A stretch of DNA of 64,000 nt. Origin: Hydrogenophaga sp. (GTDB lineage Bacteria; Pseudomonadota; Gammaproteobacteria; Burkholderiales; Burkholderiaceae_C). Numbering within the stretch: position 1 is the first letter of the stretch; each line of letters starts with the position of its first letter. Location of the stretch: the NCBI RefSeq assembly GCF_030656115.1, contig NZ_JAUSOO010000152.1, positions 1-64,000 of the forward strand, written 5' to 3'. Positions 39,860 through 48,175 of this stretch are shown piece by piece. A program made the position numbers and the translations under genes. The notes under the pieces were generated by a model, which saw only the letters and a list, made by a program, of their open reading frames with translations, made no database searches and had not been told where the DNA came from.

Positions 39860-41978
39860 AGACCTGACGCTGCACACCACGCTGTGCCGCCGCGACGCGC
39901 CGGCCTTTCAAAAGGCCTGCCGCAGCAGCGACGACCTGGTCGTGGCCTGCACGCAAGAAAGCCGGTTGTTCACCGAACTGTCCGAACAAACCGAGGGCGC
40001 CGTGTCGCTCGACGTGCGGCCCATCCGGTTTGTCAACATCCGCGAAACCGGCGGCTGGGGCCGCGAAGCCGCCCAGGCCACGCCCAAAATGGCCGCCCTG
40101 CTGGCCGCAGCCCGCCTGCCCGACGCCGAGCCCGTGCCCACCGTCACGTACAAGAGCGCCGGGCGCCTGCTCATCATCGGCGCGCTGGAAGACGCCGAGC
40201 GCGCCGCCGCCCTGGTGGCCGACGTGCTCGACGTGACCCTGTTCGCCACCGGCGGCGCCGGCATGCAGGCCCGGCGTTTTCCGGTCATTGCGGGCGACTT
40301 GCCCCAGGTGCGCGGCTGGCTCGGCGCGTTTGACGTGCAATGGACCACCCGCAACCCGATCGACCTGGACCTGTGCACCCGCTGCAACGCCTGCGTGGCC
40401 GCCTGCCCCGAAGACGCGATCGGTCTGGACTACCAGATCGACATGGGCCGTTGCCAGTCGCACCGCGCCTGTGTGAAAGCCTGCGAAGCCGTGGGCGCCA
40501 TCAACTTCCAGCGCGCGCCCCAAAGCCACAGCGAAAAATTCGACCTGGTGCTGGACCTGCGTCCGTCGGTCGCCGGGCCGCCCCAAGACCGACGGCACCC
40601 CCTCGGGGGGCCTGGCGCAGCCAGGGTTGGGGGCCAATACGGGCCGGCTTTCAGCCAGCACGCGCACCCGCAAGGCTACGTGCACCTGCCCGGCGGCCTG
40701 ACCGACGCGGCCGCCATGCAGGTGCTCATCCAACTGCGCGACCTGGTGGGCGAGTTCGAAAAGCCCAAGTTTTTCACCTACAAACAAAAAATCTGCGCCC
40801 ACAGCCGCAACGAAACCGTGGGCTGCAACGCCTGTGTCGAGATTTGCTCGGCGCTGGCCATCAGCAGCGACGTGAAGCGCAACCAGATTGCCGTCAACCC
40901 CAACCTGTGCGTGGGCTGCGGCGCCTGCACCACCGTGTGCCCCACTGGCGCGCTCAGCTACGCCTACCCCCGCGCCAGCGAGCAGGGCGTGAAACTGCGC
41001 ACCCTGCTCGCCACCTACGCCAAAGCCGGCGGCCACAACGCCGCGTTGCTGCTGCACAGCCAGGAAGCCGGCGCCGCCCTCATCAGCGACCTGGGCCGCG
41101 CCGCCGCGCTGGACAAAACCGTGCGCGGCGTGCCCGCCCGCGTCATCCCGCTGCCGCTGTGGCACACCGCCTCGGTCGGGCTCGATGTGTGGCTCACCGC
41201 CTTCGCCTACGGCGCCTCGCAAGTGTGGGTGCTCATGACCGGCGACGAAGCGCCGCAATACCGCGACGCCGTGGTTGAGCACATGGCGGTGGCCCAAGCC
41301 ATCGTCAGCGGCCTGGGCTACAGCGGCCAGCACTTCCAGCTCATCGAAGCCCGCGACGCCCGCGACCTCATGGCGCTCGACGCTGCCCTGGGCCAAGCCC
41401 CGGCACAAGGCGTGAAACGCCGCGCCAGCTTTGCCGTGCAAGCCGAAAAACGCGCCACCGTCGAACTCGCCATTGACCACCTGCTGCAAGACAGCGCCAC
41501 CCATCCGCAGCGCGCCCAGGCCGGCGAAGCGCTGGCGCTGCCCGCCGCCTCGCTCTTGGGCACCATCGCTGTCAACCCAGACACCTGCACGCTCTGCCTG
41601 AGCTGCGTCAGCGCCTGCCCGGCCAGCGCCCTGCAAGACAACACCGAACGCCCCCAGCTGCGCTTCATCGAGAAAAACTGCGTGCAGTGCGGCCTGTGCG
41701 CCAGCACCTGCCCCGAAAACGCCATCACGCTCACGCCGCGCCTGCTGCTGAGCGAGCAGCGCAAACAACTGCGCGTGCTCAACGAAGCCCAGCCCTACCA
41801 GTGCATCCGCTGCAGCAAACCCTTTGGCACGCTCAAAGGCATTGAAGTGATGCTGGGCAAGCTCGCCGGCCACGCCATGTTCAAAGGCGAAGCGCTGGAG
41901 CGCCTGAAAATGTGCGGCGACTGCCGCGTGGTGGACATCTATTCCAATCCGGGCGAAACCCGCATCAGCGATCTGTGA
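39786..41978 (+). CDS. Multi-cluster 4Fe-4S ferredoxin protein of the formate-dehydrogenase accessory block
   Basis: This is a 730-residue iron-sulfur protein beginning MTTLICNCNQTMPL. Cysteine groups typical of 4Fe-4S clusters start near residues 197 (CTRCNACVAACP), 337-350 (C-x10-CNACVEIC), 375 (CVGCGACTTVCP), 601 (CTLCLSCVSACP) and 632 (CVQCGLCASTCP). A further Cys pair at ~685 and CGDC near the end may bind metal. It probably passes electrons around a molybdenum formate dehydrogenase. Residues ~260-287 are Pro/Gly/Arg-rich, coded by a block with three inverted repeats (40563-40637), and look like an in-frame insertion of an intergenic repeat. TorD follows two bases later. Confidence 0.9.
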   Translation: MTTLICNCNQTMPLNPKALGEALDEDLTLHTTLCRRDAPAFQKACRSSDDLVVACTQESRLFTELSEQTEGAVSLDVRPIRFVNIRETGGWGREAAQATPKMAALLAAARLPDAEPVPTVTYKSAGRLLIIGALEDAERAAALVADVLDVTLFATGGAGMQARRFPVIAGDLPQVRGWLGAFDVQWTTRNPIDLDLCTRCNACVAACPEDAIGLDYQIDMGRCQSHRACVKACEAVGAINFQRAPQSHSEKFDLVLDLRPSVAGPPQDRRHPLGGPGAARVGGQYGPAFSQHAHPQGYVHLPGGLTDAAAMQVLIQLRDLVGEFEKPKFFTYKQKICAHSRNETVGCNACVEICSALAISSDVKRNQIAVNPNLCVGCGACTTVCPTGALSYAYPRASEQGVKLRTLLATYAKAGGHNAALLLHSQEAGAALISDLGRAAALDKTVRGVPARVIPLPLWHTASVGLDVWLTAFAYGASQVWVLMTGDEAPQYRDAVVEHMAVAQAIVSGLGYSGQHFQLIEARDARDLMALDAALGQAPAQGVKRRASFAVQAEKRATVELAIDHLLQDSATHPQRAQAGEALALPAASLLGTIAVNPDTCTLCLSCVSACPASALQDNTERPQLRFIEKNCVQCGLCASTCPENAITLTPRLLLSEQRKQLRVLNEAQPYQCIRCSKPFGTLKGIEVMLGKLAGHAMFKGEALERLKMCGDCRVVDIYSNPGETRISDL
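40563..40637. repeat. REP-like palindromic insertion inside the ferredoxin CDS, copy 6
   Basis: Three inverted repeats lie in a row: CCGTCGGTC (40563-40571) / GACCGACGG (40587-40595); CCCCC (40598-40602) around TC with GGGGG; and CCTGGC / GCCAGG around GCA (40611-40625). This composition matches the dispersed intergenic repeats of the window and not the flanking coding sequence. The block keeps the reading frame. Confidence 0.6.
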
Positions 41979-41980
41979 CC

Positions 41981-42598
41981 ATGAACGACTCCATCCCCGT
42001 CTCTTCCGCCCTCGACGAAGAAACCGCCCGCGCCGAGGTCTACGGCCTGCTGGCCGCGCTGTATTACGCGCCACCCACGCCCGAACTCATGGCGCAGCTG
42101 CGCGTGGCCGTCACCGAAGCGCCTACCGCCGGCGGCTTTCTGGAAGAACCCTGGCGCGAGGTGGTGGCCGCCGCCCGCGCCGTGAGCGACGCTGCCGTGG
42201 CTGCGGAATTCGACGCCCTGTTTGGTGGCGTCGGCAAGCCCGAGATTTACCTGTTCGGCTCGCACTACCTCAGCGGCTTCCTGAACGAAAAACCCCTGGC
42301 CGCCCTGCGCACCGACCTGGCCGCCCTTGGCCTGGGCCGCGACGACACCATGTCAGAAACCGAAGACCATTTCGCCTACCTGTGCGAAGTCATGCGCTAC
42401 CTCATTGCAGGCGAAGACGTCGAAGTGGCCAACCTCAGCCAACAACAAAAATTCTTTACCGTGCACATGCAACCCTGGGTCAGCGCCATGTGCGACACCG
42501 TGGCCGCTCATCCCAAAGCCAGGTTTTACGCCGCACTCGCGGGGTTCACGCGGGCGTTTCTGGCGGTGGAAACGCAGGGGTTTGATATGTTGGGGTGA
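41981..42598 (+). CDS. TorD/DmsD-family molybdoenzyme chaperone
   Basis: This 205-residue all-helical chaperone has the family stretches ARAEVYGLLAALYYAPPTPEL, AEFDALFGGVGKPEIYLFGSHYLSGFLNEKPL and the E-x-x-D-H-F-A-Y segment SETEDHFAYLCEVMRYLI. TorD-like proteins bind Tat signal peptides and mature apo-molybdoenzymes. Here the expected client is a formate dehydrogenase, but no such gene follows. The type I restriction system starts 140 bases later. Confidence 0.9.
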   Translation: MNDSIPVSSALDEETARAEVYGLLAALYYAPPTPELMAQLRVAVTEAPTAGGFLEEPWREVVAAARAVSDAAVAAEFDALFGGVGKPEIYLFGSHYLSGFLNEKPLAALRTDLAALGLGRDDTMSETEDHFAYLCEVMRYLIAGEDVEVANLSQQQKFFTVHMQPWVSAMCDTVAAHPKARFYAALAGFTRAFLAVETQGFDMLG

Positions 42599-42738
42599 GG
42601 GGGAGGGTGCGCTCAGGTCGGCACAATCCGGCCTGAACGCCGTGTCTTTTTGTGTGCCCAAAAGGGCGTCGGGTGCTCTGCTATCGTCAAGCGTCAGCAA
42701 AATTTTGCCCAACACGCCTGCGCTACCGAGCTTTTCCA

Positions 42739-45156
42739 ATGGCCATCAAAAAGTCAGATCTTTATTCCTCCCTGTGGGCCAGTTGCGACGAACTGCGCGG
42801 CGGCATGGATGCCAGCCAGTACAAGGACTACGTCCTGTTCATGCTGTTCATCAAATACATCAGCGACAAATACGCCAACTCCGACGACTTCGCGCCGCCG
42901 GTCATCATCCCCCAGGGCGCCAGCTTCCAGGACATGGTGACCCTCAAAGGCAAGGGCGACATCGGCGACAAGATCAACACCCAGATCATCCAGCCGCTGA
43001 TCGACGCCAACGCCCGACTGGCGCGCAGCGATTTCCCCGATTTCAACGACCCCAACAAGCTCGGCCAGGGCAAGGAGATGGTGGACCGGCTCACCAATCT
43101 GGTGGCCATCTTCCAGAAACCCGAGCTGGACTTTTCAGACAACCGCGCTGAGCACGACGACATCTTGGGCGATGCGTATGAGTACCTCATGCGCCACTTC
43201 GCCACCGAAAGCGGCAAGAGCAAGGGACAGTTCTACACACCCAGCGAAGTGAGCCGCGTGATCGCCAAGGTGATCGGCATTGGCCCCCGCAACACCAAGG
43301 CCAGCACCACCGCCTACGACCCCACCTGCGGCTCGGGCTCGCTGCTGCTCAAAGTGGCCGCTGAGGCCGGCAACAAGATCACGCTGGAAGGGCAGGAAAA
43401 GGACGTGACCACCGCTGGCCTGGCGCGAATGAACATGATCCTGCACGACTTCCCCACCGCCAACATCCTCAGCGGCAACACGCTGAGCAACCCGAAGTTT
43501 CTGGACGGCCAACACCTGCGTGCCTACGACTACGTGGTGGCCAACCCCCCGTTTTCCGACAAAGCCTGGAGCACCGGCCTCACCCCCGCCGCTGACCCGT
43601 TTCAGCGCTTCACCTGGGGCGAGCCGCCCGCCAAACAGGGCGACTATGCCTACCTGCTGCACATCGTGCGCAGCATGAAAGCCAATGGCAAAGCCGCCTG
43701 CATCCTGCCGCACGGCGTGCTGTTTCGCGGCAATGCCGAGGCCGTCATCCGCAGGCAGCTGGTGAGCAGCGGCATCTTGAAAGGCATCATCGGCCTGCCC
43801 GCCAACCTGTTCTATGGCACCGGCATTCCCGCCTGCATCCTGGTGCTGGACAAAGACAACGCCGCCGCCCGCAAGGGCGTGATGATGATCGACGCCAGCA
43901 AAGGCTTCATCAAAGACGGCAACAAAAACCGCCTGCGCGAGCAAGACATCCACCGCATGGTGGACGCGTTCCGCAAAGGCGAAGACGTGCCCGGCTATGC
44001 CCGCCTCGTGCCGCTGGACGAGATGGCCAGCGACAAAAACGACTTCAACCTCAACCTGCCGCGCTACATCGACAGCAGCGAGCCCGAAGACATTCAAGAC
44101 CTGACGGCCCACCTGCAAGGCGGCATCCCCACCCGCGACCTGGACGCGCTGGCCGCCTACTGGCAGGTCATGCCCAGCGTGCGCGCCACGCTCTTCAAAC
44201 CCCTGCGCCCCGGCTACAGCCAACTGCAGCAACCCATAACCGAGGTGAAGGCAGCCATCCTGGGCCATGCCGAATTCACCGCCTTCCACGCCCAAGCCAC
44301 CAGCCTGTTTGACGACTGGCGCACCCGCCACACCCCGCGCCTCATGGCCTTCAAAAAAGGCGACCACCCCAAGGCCTTGGTGGAAGCCCTGGCCGAAGAC
44401 CTGCTGGCCAGCTTCAAGGCCGCGCCGCTGGTGGACGAATACGCCGTGTACCAGCAGCTCATGGACTACTGGGCCGAGGCCATGCAGGACGACGCCTACC
44501 TGATCGCCCTGGACGGCTGGGTGGCCAAACCCCAGCGCGTGGTGGAAACCGACAAGAAAGGCAAACAGAAAGATAAGGGCTGGGCCTGCGACCTGCTGCC
44601 CAAGTCCTACGTGGTGGCGCGCTACTTTGCCGCCGAGCAGGCCGCACTGGAAGCCCAACAGGCCGCGCTGGACGTGGTGAGCAGCCAACTGGCCGAGCTG
44701 GAAGAAGAGCACACCGGCGACGAAGGCGCATTCGCCAGCCTGGACAAAGTGAACGCCGCCAGCGTGAAAGAGCGCATCAAAGAAGTTGCCGCCGACCCGG
44801 AAGCCGCCGACGAGCTGAAGGTGTTGAAGCAATGGCTCAAGCTCAGCGCCGATGAAGCCGCCCTGAAGAAAGCCGTGAAAGAACTCGATGCACAGCTGGA
44901 CCGCCAAGCCTTTGAGCAGTACGCCCGCCTCAGCCTGGTGGAAATCCAAGTCTTGACGATCCACGACAAATGGCTGGCCCGGCTGGGGCAAGATTTGCAA
45001 GCCGAGCTGGACCGCGTGAGCCAGACGCTGACGCGGCGGATTCGGGAGCTGGCTGAGCGGTATGCCGCGCCGCTGCCGCAACTGGCCAGCGAGGTGGAAG
45101 CCCTGTCGGCCCGGGTGGAAGAACACCTCAAGCGCATGGGGGTGGTATGGCACTGA
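42739..45156 (+). CDS. hsdM: Type I restriction-modification methyltransferase subunit
   Basis: HsdM methylates adenine N6 in the site chosen by HsdS and is needed for restriction by HsdR. The start at 42739 (MAIKKSDLYSSLWASCDEL) gives 805 residues, long for HsdM because of an extended C-terminal region (~from 480). SAM motif I is DPTCGSGSL (194-202), the catalytic motif IV is NPPF (269-272), and GQFYTPSEV is typical. The C-terminal coiled-coil-like end is duplicated at 46524-46684. Its last ten bases overlap the fic start. Confidence 0.95.
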   Translation: MAIKKSDLYSSLWASCDELRGGMDASQYKDYVLFMLFIKYISDKYANSDDFAPPVIIPQGASFQDMVTLKGKGDIGDKINTQIIQPLIDANARLARSDFPDFNDPNKLGQGKEMVDRLTNLVAIFQKPELDFSDNRAEHDDILGDAYEYLMRHFATESGKSKGQFYTPSEVSRVIAKVIGIGPRNTKASTTAYDPTCGSGSLLLKVAAEAGNKITLEGQEKDVTTAGLARMNMILHDFPTANILSGNTLSNPKFLDGQHLRAYDYVVANPPFSDKAWSTGLTPAADPFQRFTWGEPPAKQGDYAYLLHIVRSMKANGKAACILPHGVLFRGNAEAVIRRQLVSSGILKGIIGLPANLFYGTGIPACILVLDKDNAAARKGVMMIDASKGFIKDGNKNRLREQDIHRMVDAFRKGEDVPGYARLVPLDEMASDKNDFNLNLPRYIDSSEPEDIQDLTAHLQGGIPTRDLDALAAYWQVMPSVRATLFKPLRPGYSQLQQPITEVKAAILGHAEFTAFHAQATSLFDDWRTRHTPRLMAFKKGDHPKALVEALAEDLLASFKAAPLVDEYAVYQQLMDYWAEAMQDDAYLIALDGWVAKPQRVVETDKKGKQKDKGWACDLLPKSYVVARYFAAEQAALEAQQAALDVVSSQLAELEEEHTGDEGAFASLDKVNAASVKERIKEVAADPEAADELKVLKQWLKLSADEAALKKAVKELDAQLDRQAFEQYARLSLVEIQVLTIHDKWLARLGQDLQAELDRVSQTLTRRIRELAERYAAPLPQLASEVEALSARVEEHLKRMGVVWH
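44996..45156 (+). repeat. Direct repeat, left copy (3' end of intact hsdM)
   Basis: This 161-base block pairs with 46524-46684 without gaps. By hand I count about 22 mismatches (around 86 percent identity). Both copies code for the same hsdM C-terminus in the same frame (LDRVSQTLTRRIRELAERY) and both end at the stop codon. Confidence 0.9.
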
Positions 45157-46274
45157 ACACCAGCAGCAACAGCAGGGCTGGCCTGCCCCTGTTGCCGCAC
45201 GCCTTGGGCGATGTGGAAACCCGCGCCGTTTTGAAGCTCTTACCCAAAGCGCATGCCGCTTTGGCCGAACTCAAAGGTGTTGCTGCTTCCATGCCCAATC
45301 AAGGCATTTTGGTGGGTACGCTGTCATTGCAAGAGGCCAAAGACAGCTCCGAAATTGAAAACATCGTCACCACCCACGACGAGCTGTACCGCAGCGACTT
45401 TGCCAAACAGCAATTTGCCACCTACGCCGCCAAAGAAGTGCACAACTATGCCGCCGCATTGCGTGACGGGTTTGAGCAAGTCAAACGCACCGGCTTGCTC
45501 ACCCTCAACGATGTGCTCAACATCCAGGCAGGCATCGAGCACAACCGCGCTGGCCTGCGCAAATTGCCGGGCACTGCGCTCAAAAATGACCACACCGGCG
45601 AAACCATTTACACCCCACCGCAACACCCCGAAGACATTGCCGCGCTGATGGGCAATTTGGAAGTTTTCATCAACCAGCCCGAGCAGTGCGACTGGGACCC
45701 ATTGGTCAAAATGGCCGTCATTCATCACCAGTTTGAAAGCATCCATCCGTTTTATGACGGCAACGGACGCACAGGCCGCATCATCAACATCTTGTATTTG
45801 GTGCAACAAGGCCTGCAAGACACGCCCGTGCTCTACCTGTCGCGCTACATCAACCGCCACAAAGCCGACTATTACCGGCTGCTGCAAAGCGTACGCGAAA
45901 CCGGTGATTGGGAGCCTTGGTTGTTGTGGATGCTCGAAGGCGTCGTCCAAACCTCCCAACAAACCACCCTGTTGATCACACAAATCAAAGCCCAGATGCA
46001 AAGCACCAAACTGCGCATCCGCAGTGAACTGCCCAAAATCTACAGCCAAGACTTGGTCAACAACCTGTTCAAGCACCCCTACACCAAGATTGAGTTTGTC
46101 GAACAAGACCTTTTGGTGCATCGCAGCACCGCCATACGCTATCTAGAGGCCTTGGTGGGAATCGGATTGCTCAGCAAGCACAAGCTGGGCAAAGACAACT
46201 ATTACTTCAACGTGCAGTTGTACGAACTGCTCGACGGTGCAGGCGAGCGCTTGATGCGAGGTGAAGCGCCATGA
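45147..46274 (+). CDS. Fic-family AMP transferase (class II, self-inhibited)
   Basis: Fic enzymes transfer AMP to hydroxyl side chains of target proteins. The 375-residue protein has the complete active-site loop HPFYDGNGRTGR (200-211). An N-terminal inhibitory helix matches [S/T]xxxE[G/N] as SSEIEN (Ser67, Glu71, Asn72), which places it in class II. The C-terminal ~90 residues form a winged-helix-like domain (LVHRSTAIRYLEALVGIGLL) often seen in Fic proteins. Its start lies inside hsdM and its stop overlaps the next ORF (ATGA). It sits between two copies of the hsdM 3' end. Confidence 0.93.
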   Translation: MALNTSSNSRAGLPLLPHALGDVETRAVLKLLPKAHAALAELKGVAASMPNQGILVGTLSLQEAKDSSEIENIVTTHDELYRSDFAKQQFATYAAKEVHNYAAALRDGFEQVKRTGLLTLNDVLNIQAGIEHNRAGLRKLPGTALKNDHTGETIYTPPQHPEDIAALMGNLEVFINQPEQCDWDPLVKMAVIHHQFESIHPFYDGNGRTGRIINILYLVQQGLQDTPVLYLSRYINRHKADYYRLLQSVRETGDWEPWLLWMLEGVVQTSQQTTLLITQIKAQMQSTKLRIRSELPKIYSQDLVNNLFKHPYTKIEFVEQDLLVHRSTAIRYLEALVGIGLLSKHKLGKDNYYFNVQLYELLDGAGERLMRGEAP

Positions 46275-46294
46275 ACACACACCAAAAACAAGGT

Positions 46295-46329
46295 TTTTTG
46301 ATGTGCGTTGCGGTGACGTGCATCAAAAA
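46295..46329. repeat. Inverted repeat in the fic-hsdS junction
   Basis: TTTTTGATG (46295-46303) and CATCAAAAA (46321-46329) form a perfect 9-bp inverted repeat around 17 bases, just after the fic stop. Confidence 0.55.
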
Positions 46330-46443
46330 TGGTGGTTTTCTCAACATGTTGGGCCTGTACGCGGCACCCCTGCGCCACGTCGGAGCATCACACAGCGCAG
46401 ACCCTCGCATGGGGGCGCGCAAGCTGGTGCCTCAGCCAGCGGC

Positions 46444-46500
46444 AATTTGTGCGAAGGCTTCGCACAAATTTAAATCGTGCAAAGCTGCGTTGCACTTTTG
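46444..46500. repeat. Long perfect palindrome and second hairpin before the duplicated hsdM end
   Basis: AATTTGTGCGAAG (46444-46456) and CTTCGCACAAATT (46458-46470) form a perfect 13-bp inverted repeat around one base. GTGCAA (46477-46482) and TTGCAC (46490-46495), followed by TTTTG, form a second hairpin. The duplicated hsdM segment begins immediately after, so these may mark the join or act as a terminator. Confidence 0.65.
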
Positions 46501-46523
46501 GCTGCATGCCCTGAACGCCAGCC

Positions 46524-46684
46524 TGCAAGCCGATCTGGACCGCGTGAGCCAGACCCTGACGCGGCGGATTCGGGAGCTGGCTGAGCGCTACGTCGCGCCG
46601 CTGCCGCAGTTAGCGGACGAGGTGGAGGCCCTGTCGGGCCGGGTGGAAGCGCACTTGCAGCGCATGGGGGTGGCGTGGCGATGA
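46524..46684 (+). repeat. Direct repeat, right copy (duplicated hsdM 3' end)
   Basis: This is the same length (161 bases) as 44996-45156 and keeps the frame. Several third-base and a few amino-acid changes have accumulated, so the duplication is not very recent or the two copies came from different hsdM alleles. Confidence 0.9.
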
Positions 46685-47970
46685 ATACGGATGTTCGCGA
46701 GCCGTCGGCGAAGTATTTGCTGCAGATGGATTTCCAACCCTCCGAGATCGGACCAATCCCTCGCGATTGGACCCTGTCCACAGTTGGCGCCGAATTCAAT
46801 GTCCAGTTGGGAAAAATGTTGGACGCTGAGCGGAATGTGGGGATAGAAAAGCCGTATCTTGGAAACAAGGCCGTGCAATGGGGCCGCGTGGAGGTCTCCG
46901 AGACACAGACCATGCGCATGTCCAGAGCCGATTTGGAGAAATTCCGCCTTCAGTCTGGCGACTTGCTGGTCTGCGAAGGCGGGGAAGTTGGTAGAGCCGC
47001 TATTTGGGATGCCCCACTCATCGAGTGCTACTACCAGAAGGCATTACACCGTCTGAGACCGATTCGCGGATACGAACCGCGGCTGATGCTTGCCGTTCTA
47101 CAGCTATGGGCAAGCCGTGGGGTACTTGCAAACTATGTCACTCAAACCAGCATTGCGCACCTCCCCAAAGAGAAGTTTGTTGCGGTTCCTATCCCACGTC
47201 CTACACCTGACGAACAACGCGCCATCGCCACCGCCCTCTCCGACGTCGATGCCCTGATCGCCGGGCTGGAGCGGCTGTTCGCCAAGAAGCGCAACATCAA
47301 ACAGGCCGCGATGCAGCAACTCCTGACCGGCCAAACCCGCCTGCCGGGGTTCAGTGGGGCTTGGACAGTAAAGCGGCTAGGTGATGTCGGCCATTGCCTG
47401 CGCGGCGTTGCCTATCGTGGTGATGCAGACTTGTTTCCGCATGACACTGAGCAGACCAAACGCTTGCTTCGGTCAAACAACGTCCAAGACGCAATGGTCG
47501 TCGCAACAGATGTCCAGTTCGTGAATGCCGCTTGTGTCAGTGAACACCAAATTCTCCGCGCGGGGGATGTGCTCATCTGCATGGCCAATGGCAGCAAGTC
47601 CTTGGTAGGCAAGGCTGGTTACTTTGACCGCGAGGATGGTTTTGAATACACCTTCGGGGCGTTCATGGGCGTGTTCAGGCGCGCAGATGTCGCTGAGCGC
47701 CGGTTTGTCTTCTACCTTTTTCAAACCGGTCGCTACCGTGACTACATCAACAATTTGCTGGCAGGTTCAAGCATCAACAACTTGTCGCCTGCAAGTGTCA
47801 TGTCGCTTGAGTTCAGCTTCCCTGCGAAAGAAGAACAAACCGCCATCGCCACCGTTCTATTCGACATGGACACCGACCTCTCCGCCCTAGAAGCCCGCCT
47901 CGCCAAAACCCGCGCCATCAAGCAGGGCATGATGCAGGAATTGTTGACGGGAAGGACTCGTTTGGTGTGA
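46681..47970 (+). CDS. hsdS: Type I restriction-modification specificity subunit
   Basis: HsdS recognises the bipartite target. The 429 residues show two target-recognition domains (about 20-170 and 228-375) and two conserved spacer helices: PTPDEQRAIATALSDVDALIAGLERLFAKKRNIKQAAMQQLLTGQTRLPGF and, at the C-terminus, the copy KEEQTAIATVLFDMDTDLSALEARLAKTRAIKQGMMQELLTGRTRL. Both recognition domains are complete. Codon use inside them is more AT-rich than the flanking hsdM, as is usual for exchanged domains. The start overlaps the stop of the preceding chimeric ORF. Confidence 0.95.
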   Translation: MNTDVREPSAKYLLQMDFQPSEIGPIPRDWTLSTVGAEFNVQLGKMLDAERNVGIEKPYLGNKAVQWGRVEVSETQTMRMSRADLEKFRLQSGDLLVCEGGEVGRAAIWDAPLIECYYQKALHRLRPIRGYEPRLMLAVLQLWASRGVLANYVTQTSIAHLPKEKFVAVPIPRPTPDEQRAIATALSDVDALIAGLERLFAKKRNIKQAAMQQLLTGQTRLPGFSGAWTVKRLGDVGHCLRGVAYRGDADLFPHDTEQTKRLLRSNNVQDAMVVATDVQFVNAACVSEHQILRAGDVLICMANGSKSLVGKAGYFDREDGFEYTFGAFMGVFRRADVAERRFVFYLFQTGRYRDYINNLLAGSSINNLSPASVMSLEFSFPAKEEQTAIATVLFDMDTDLSALEARLAKTRAIKQGMMQELLTGRTRLV

Positions 47971-48027
47971 AGTCAATCAAAGGTTGGGTATTTCGCTGAT
48001 ATTTAAGGGGTTTTGATATCGTTAATT

Positions 48028-48055
48028 TTGACAATTTCTAAGCTGGCACTACATT
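48028..48055 (+). promoter_or_regulatory. Candidate sigma70 promoter in the AT-rich gap after hsdS
   Basis: TTGACA (48028-48033), a 16-base spacer and TACATT (48050-48055) occur in the AT-rich 407-base gap between hsdS and the AlbA_2 gene. It could drive the small ORF at 48176 and the second half of the island. The rest of 47971-48175 holds nothing else I can identify. Confidence 0.5.
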
Positions 48056-48175
48056 TTTGCTAGCACAAAAGGCTTGGAGGTACGGGTACACATTGAAGTA
48101 AACGTCGTTTTCTTGTTTGGGTTGGAAGTCTCCGCTTCTGTCTTTGGCTTTATTGCAATCGTTATGGAGGTGTTT

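Larger units (their letters stand above)
46271..46684 (+). pseudogene. Chimeric remnant: unrelated head joined to a duplicated hsdM C-terminus
   Basis: The 137-codon frame starts at ATG 46271, overlapping the fic stop. Codons 1-~76 match nothing I recognise and contain several inverted repeats. From about codon 77 (WLHALNASLQADLDRV) it repeats the C-terminal ~53 residues of HsdM. It cannot be a working methyltransferase. It does retain the end-of-hsdM context, since its stop overlaps the hsdS start by four bases (ATGA), which is presumably the ancestral hsdM-hsdS junction. Expression as a small protein that binds HsdS like the HsdM tail is possible but unproven. Confidence 0.75.

Noticed and set aside
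46271-46500. The head of the chimeric ORF as a Fic antitoxin
   Set aside because: The Fic protein has its own inhibitory SSEIEN helix (class II), so no separate antitoxin is needed, and the ORF head shows no Fic-antitoxin motif.
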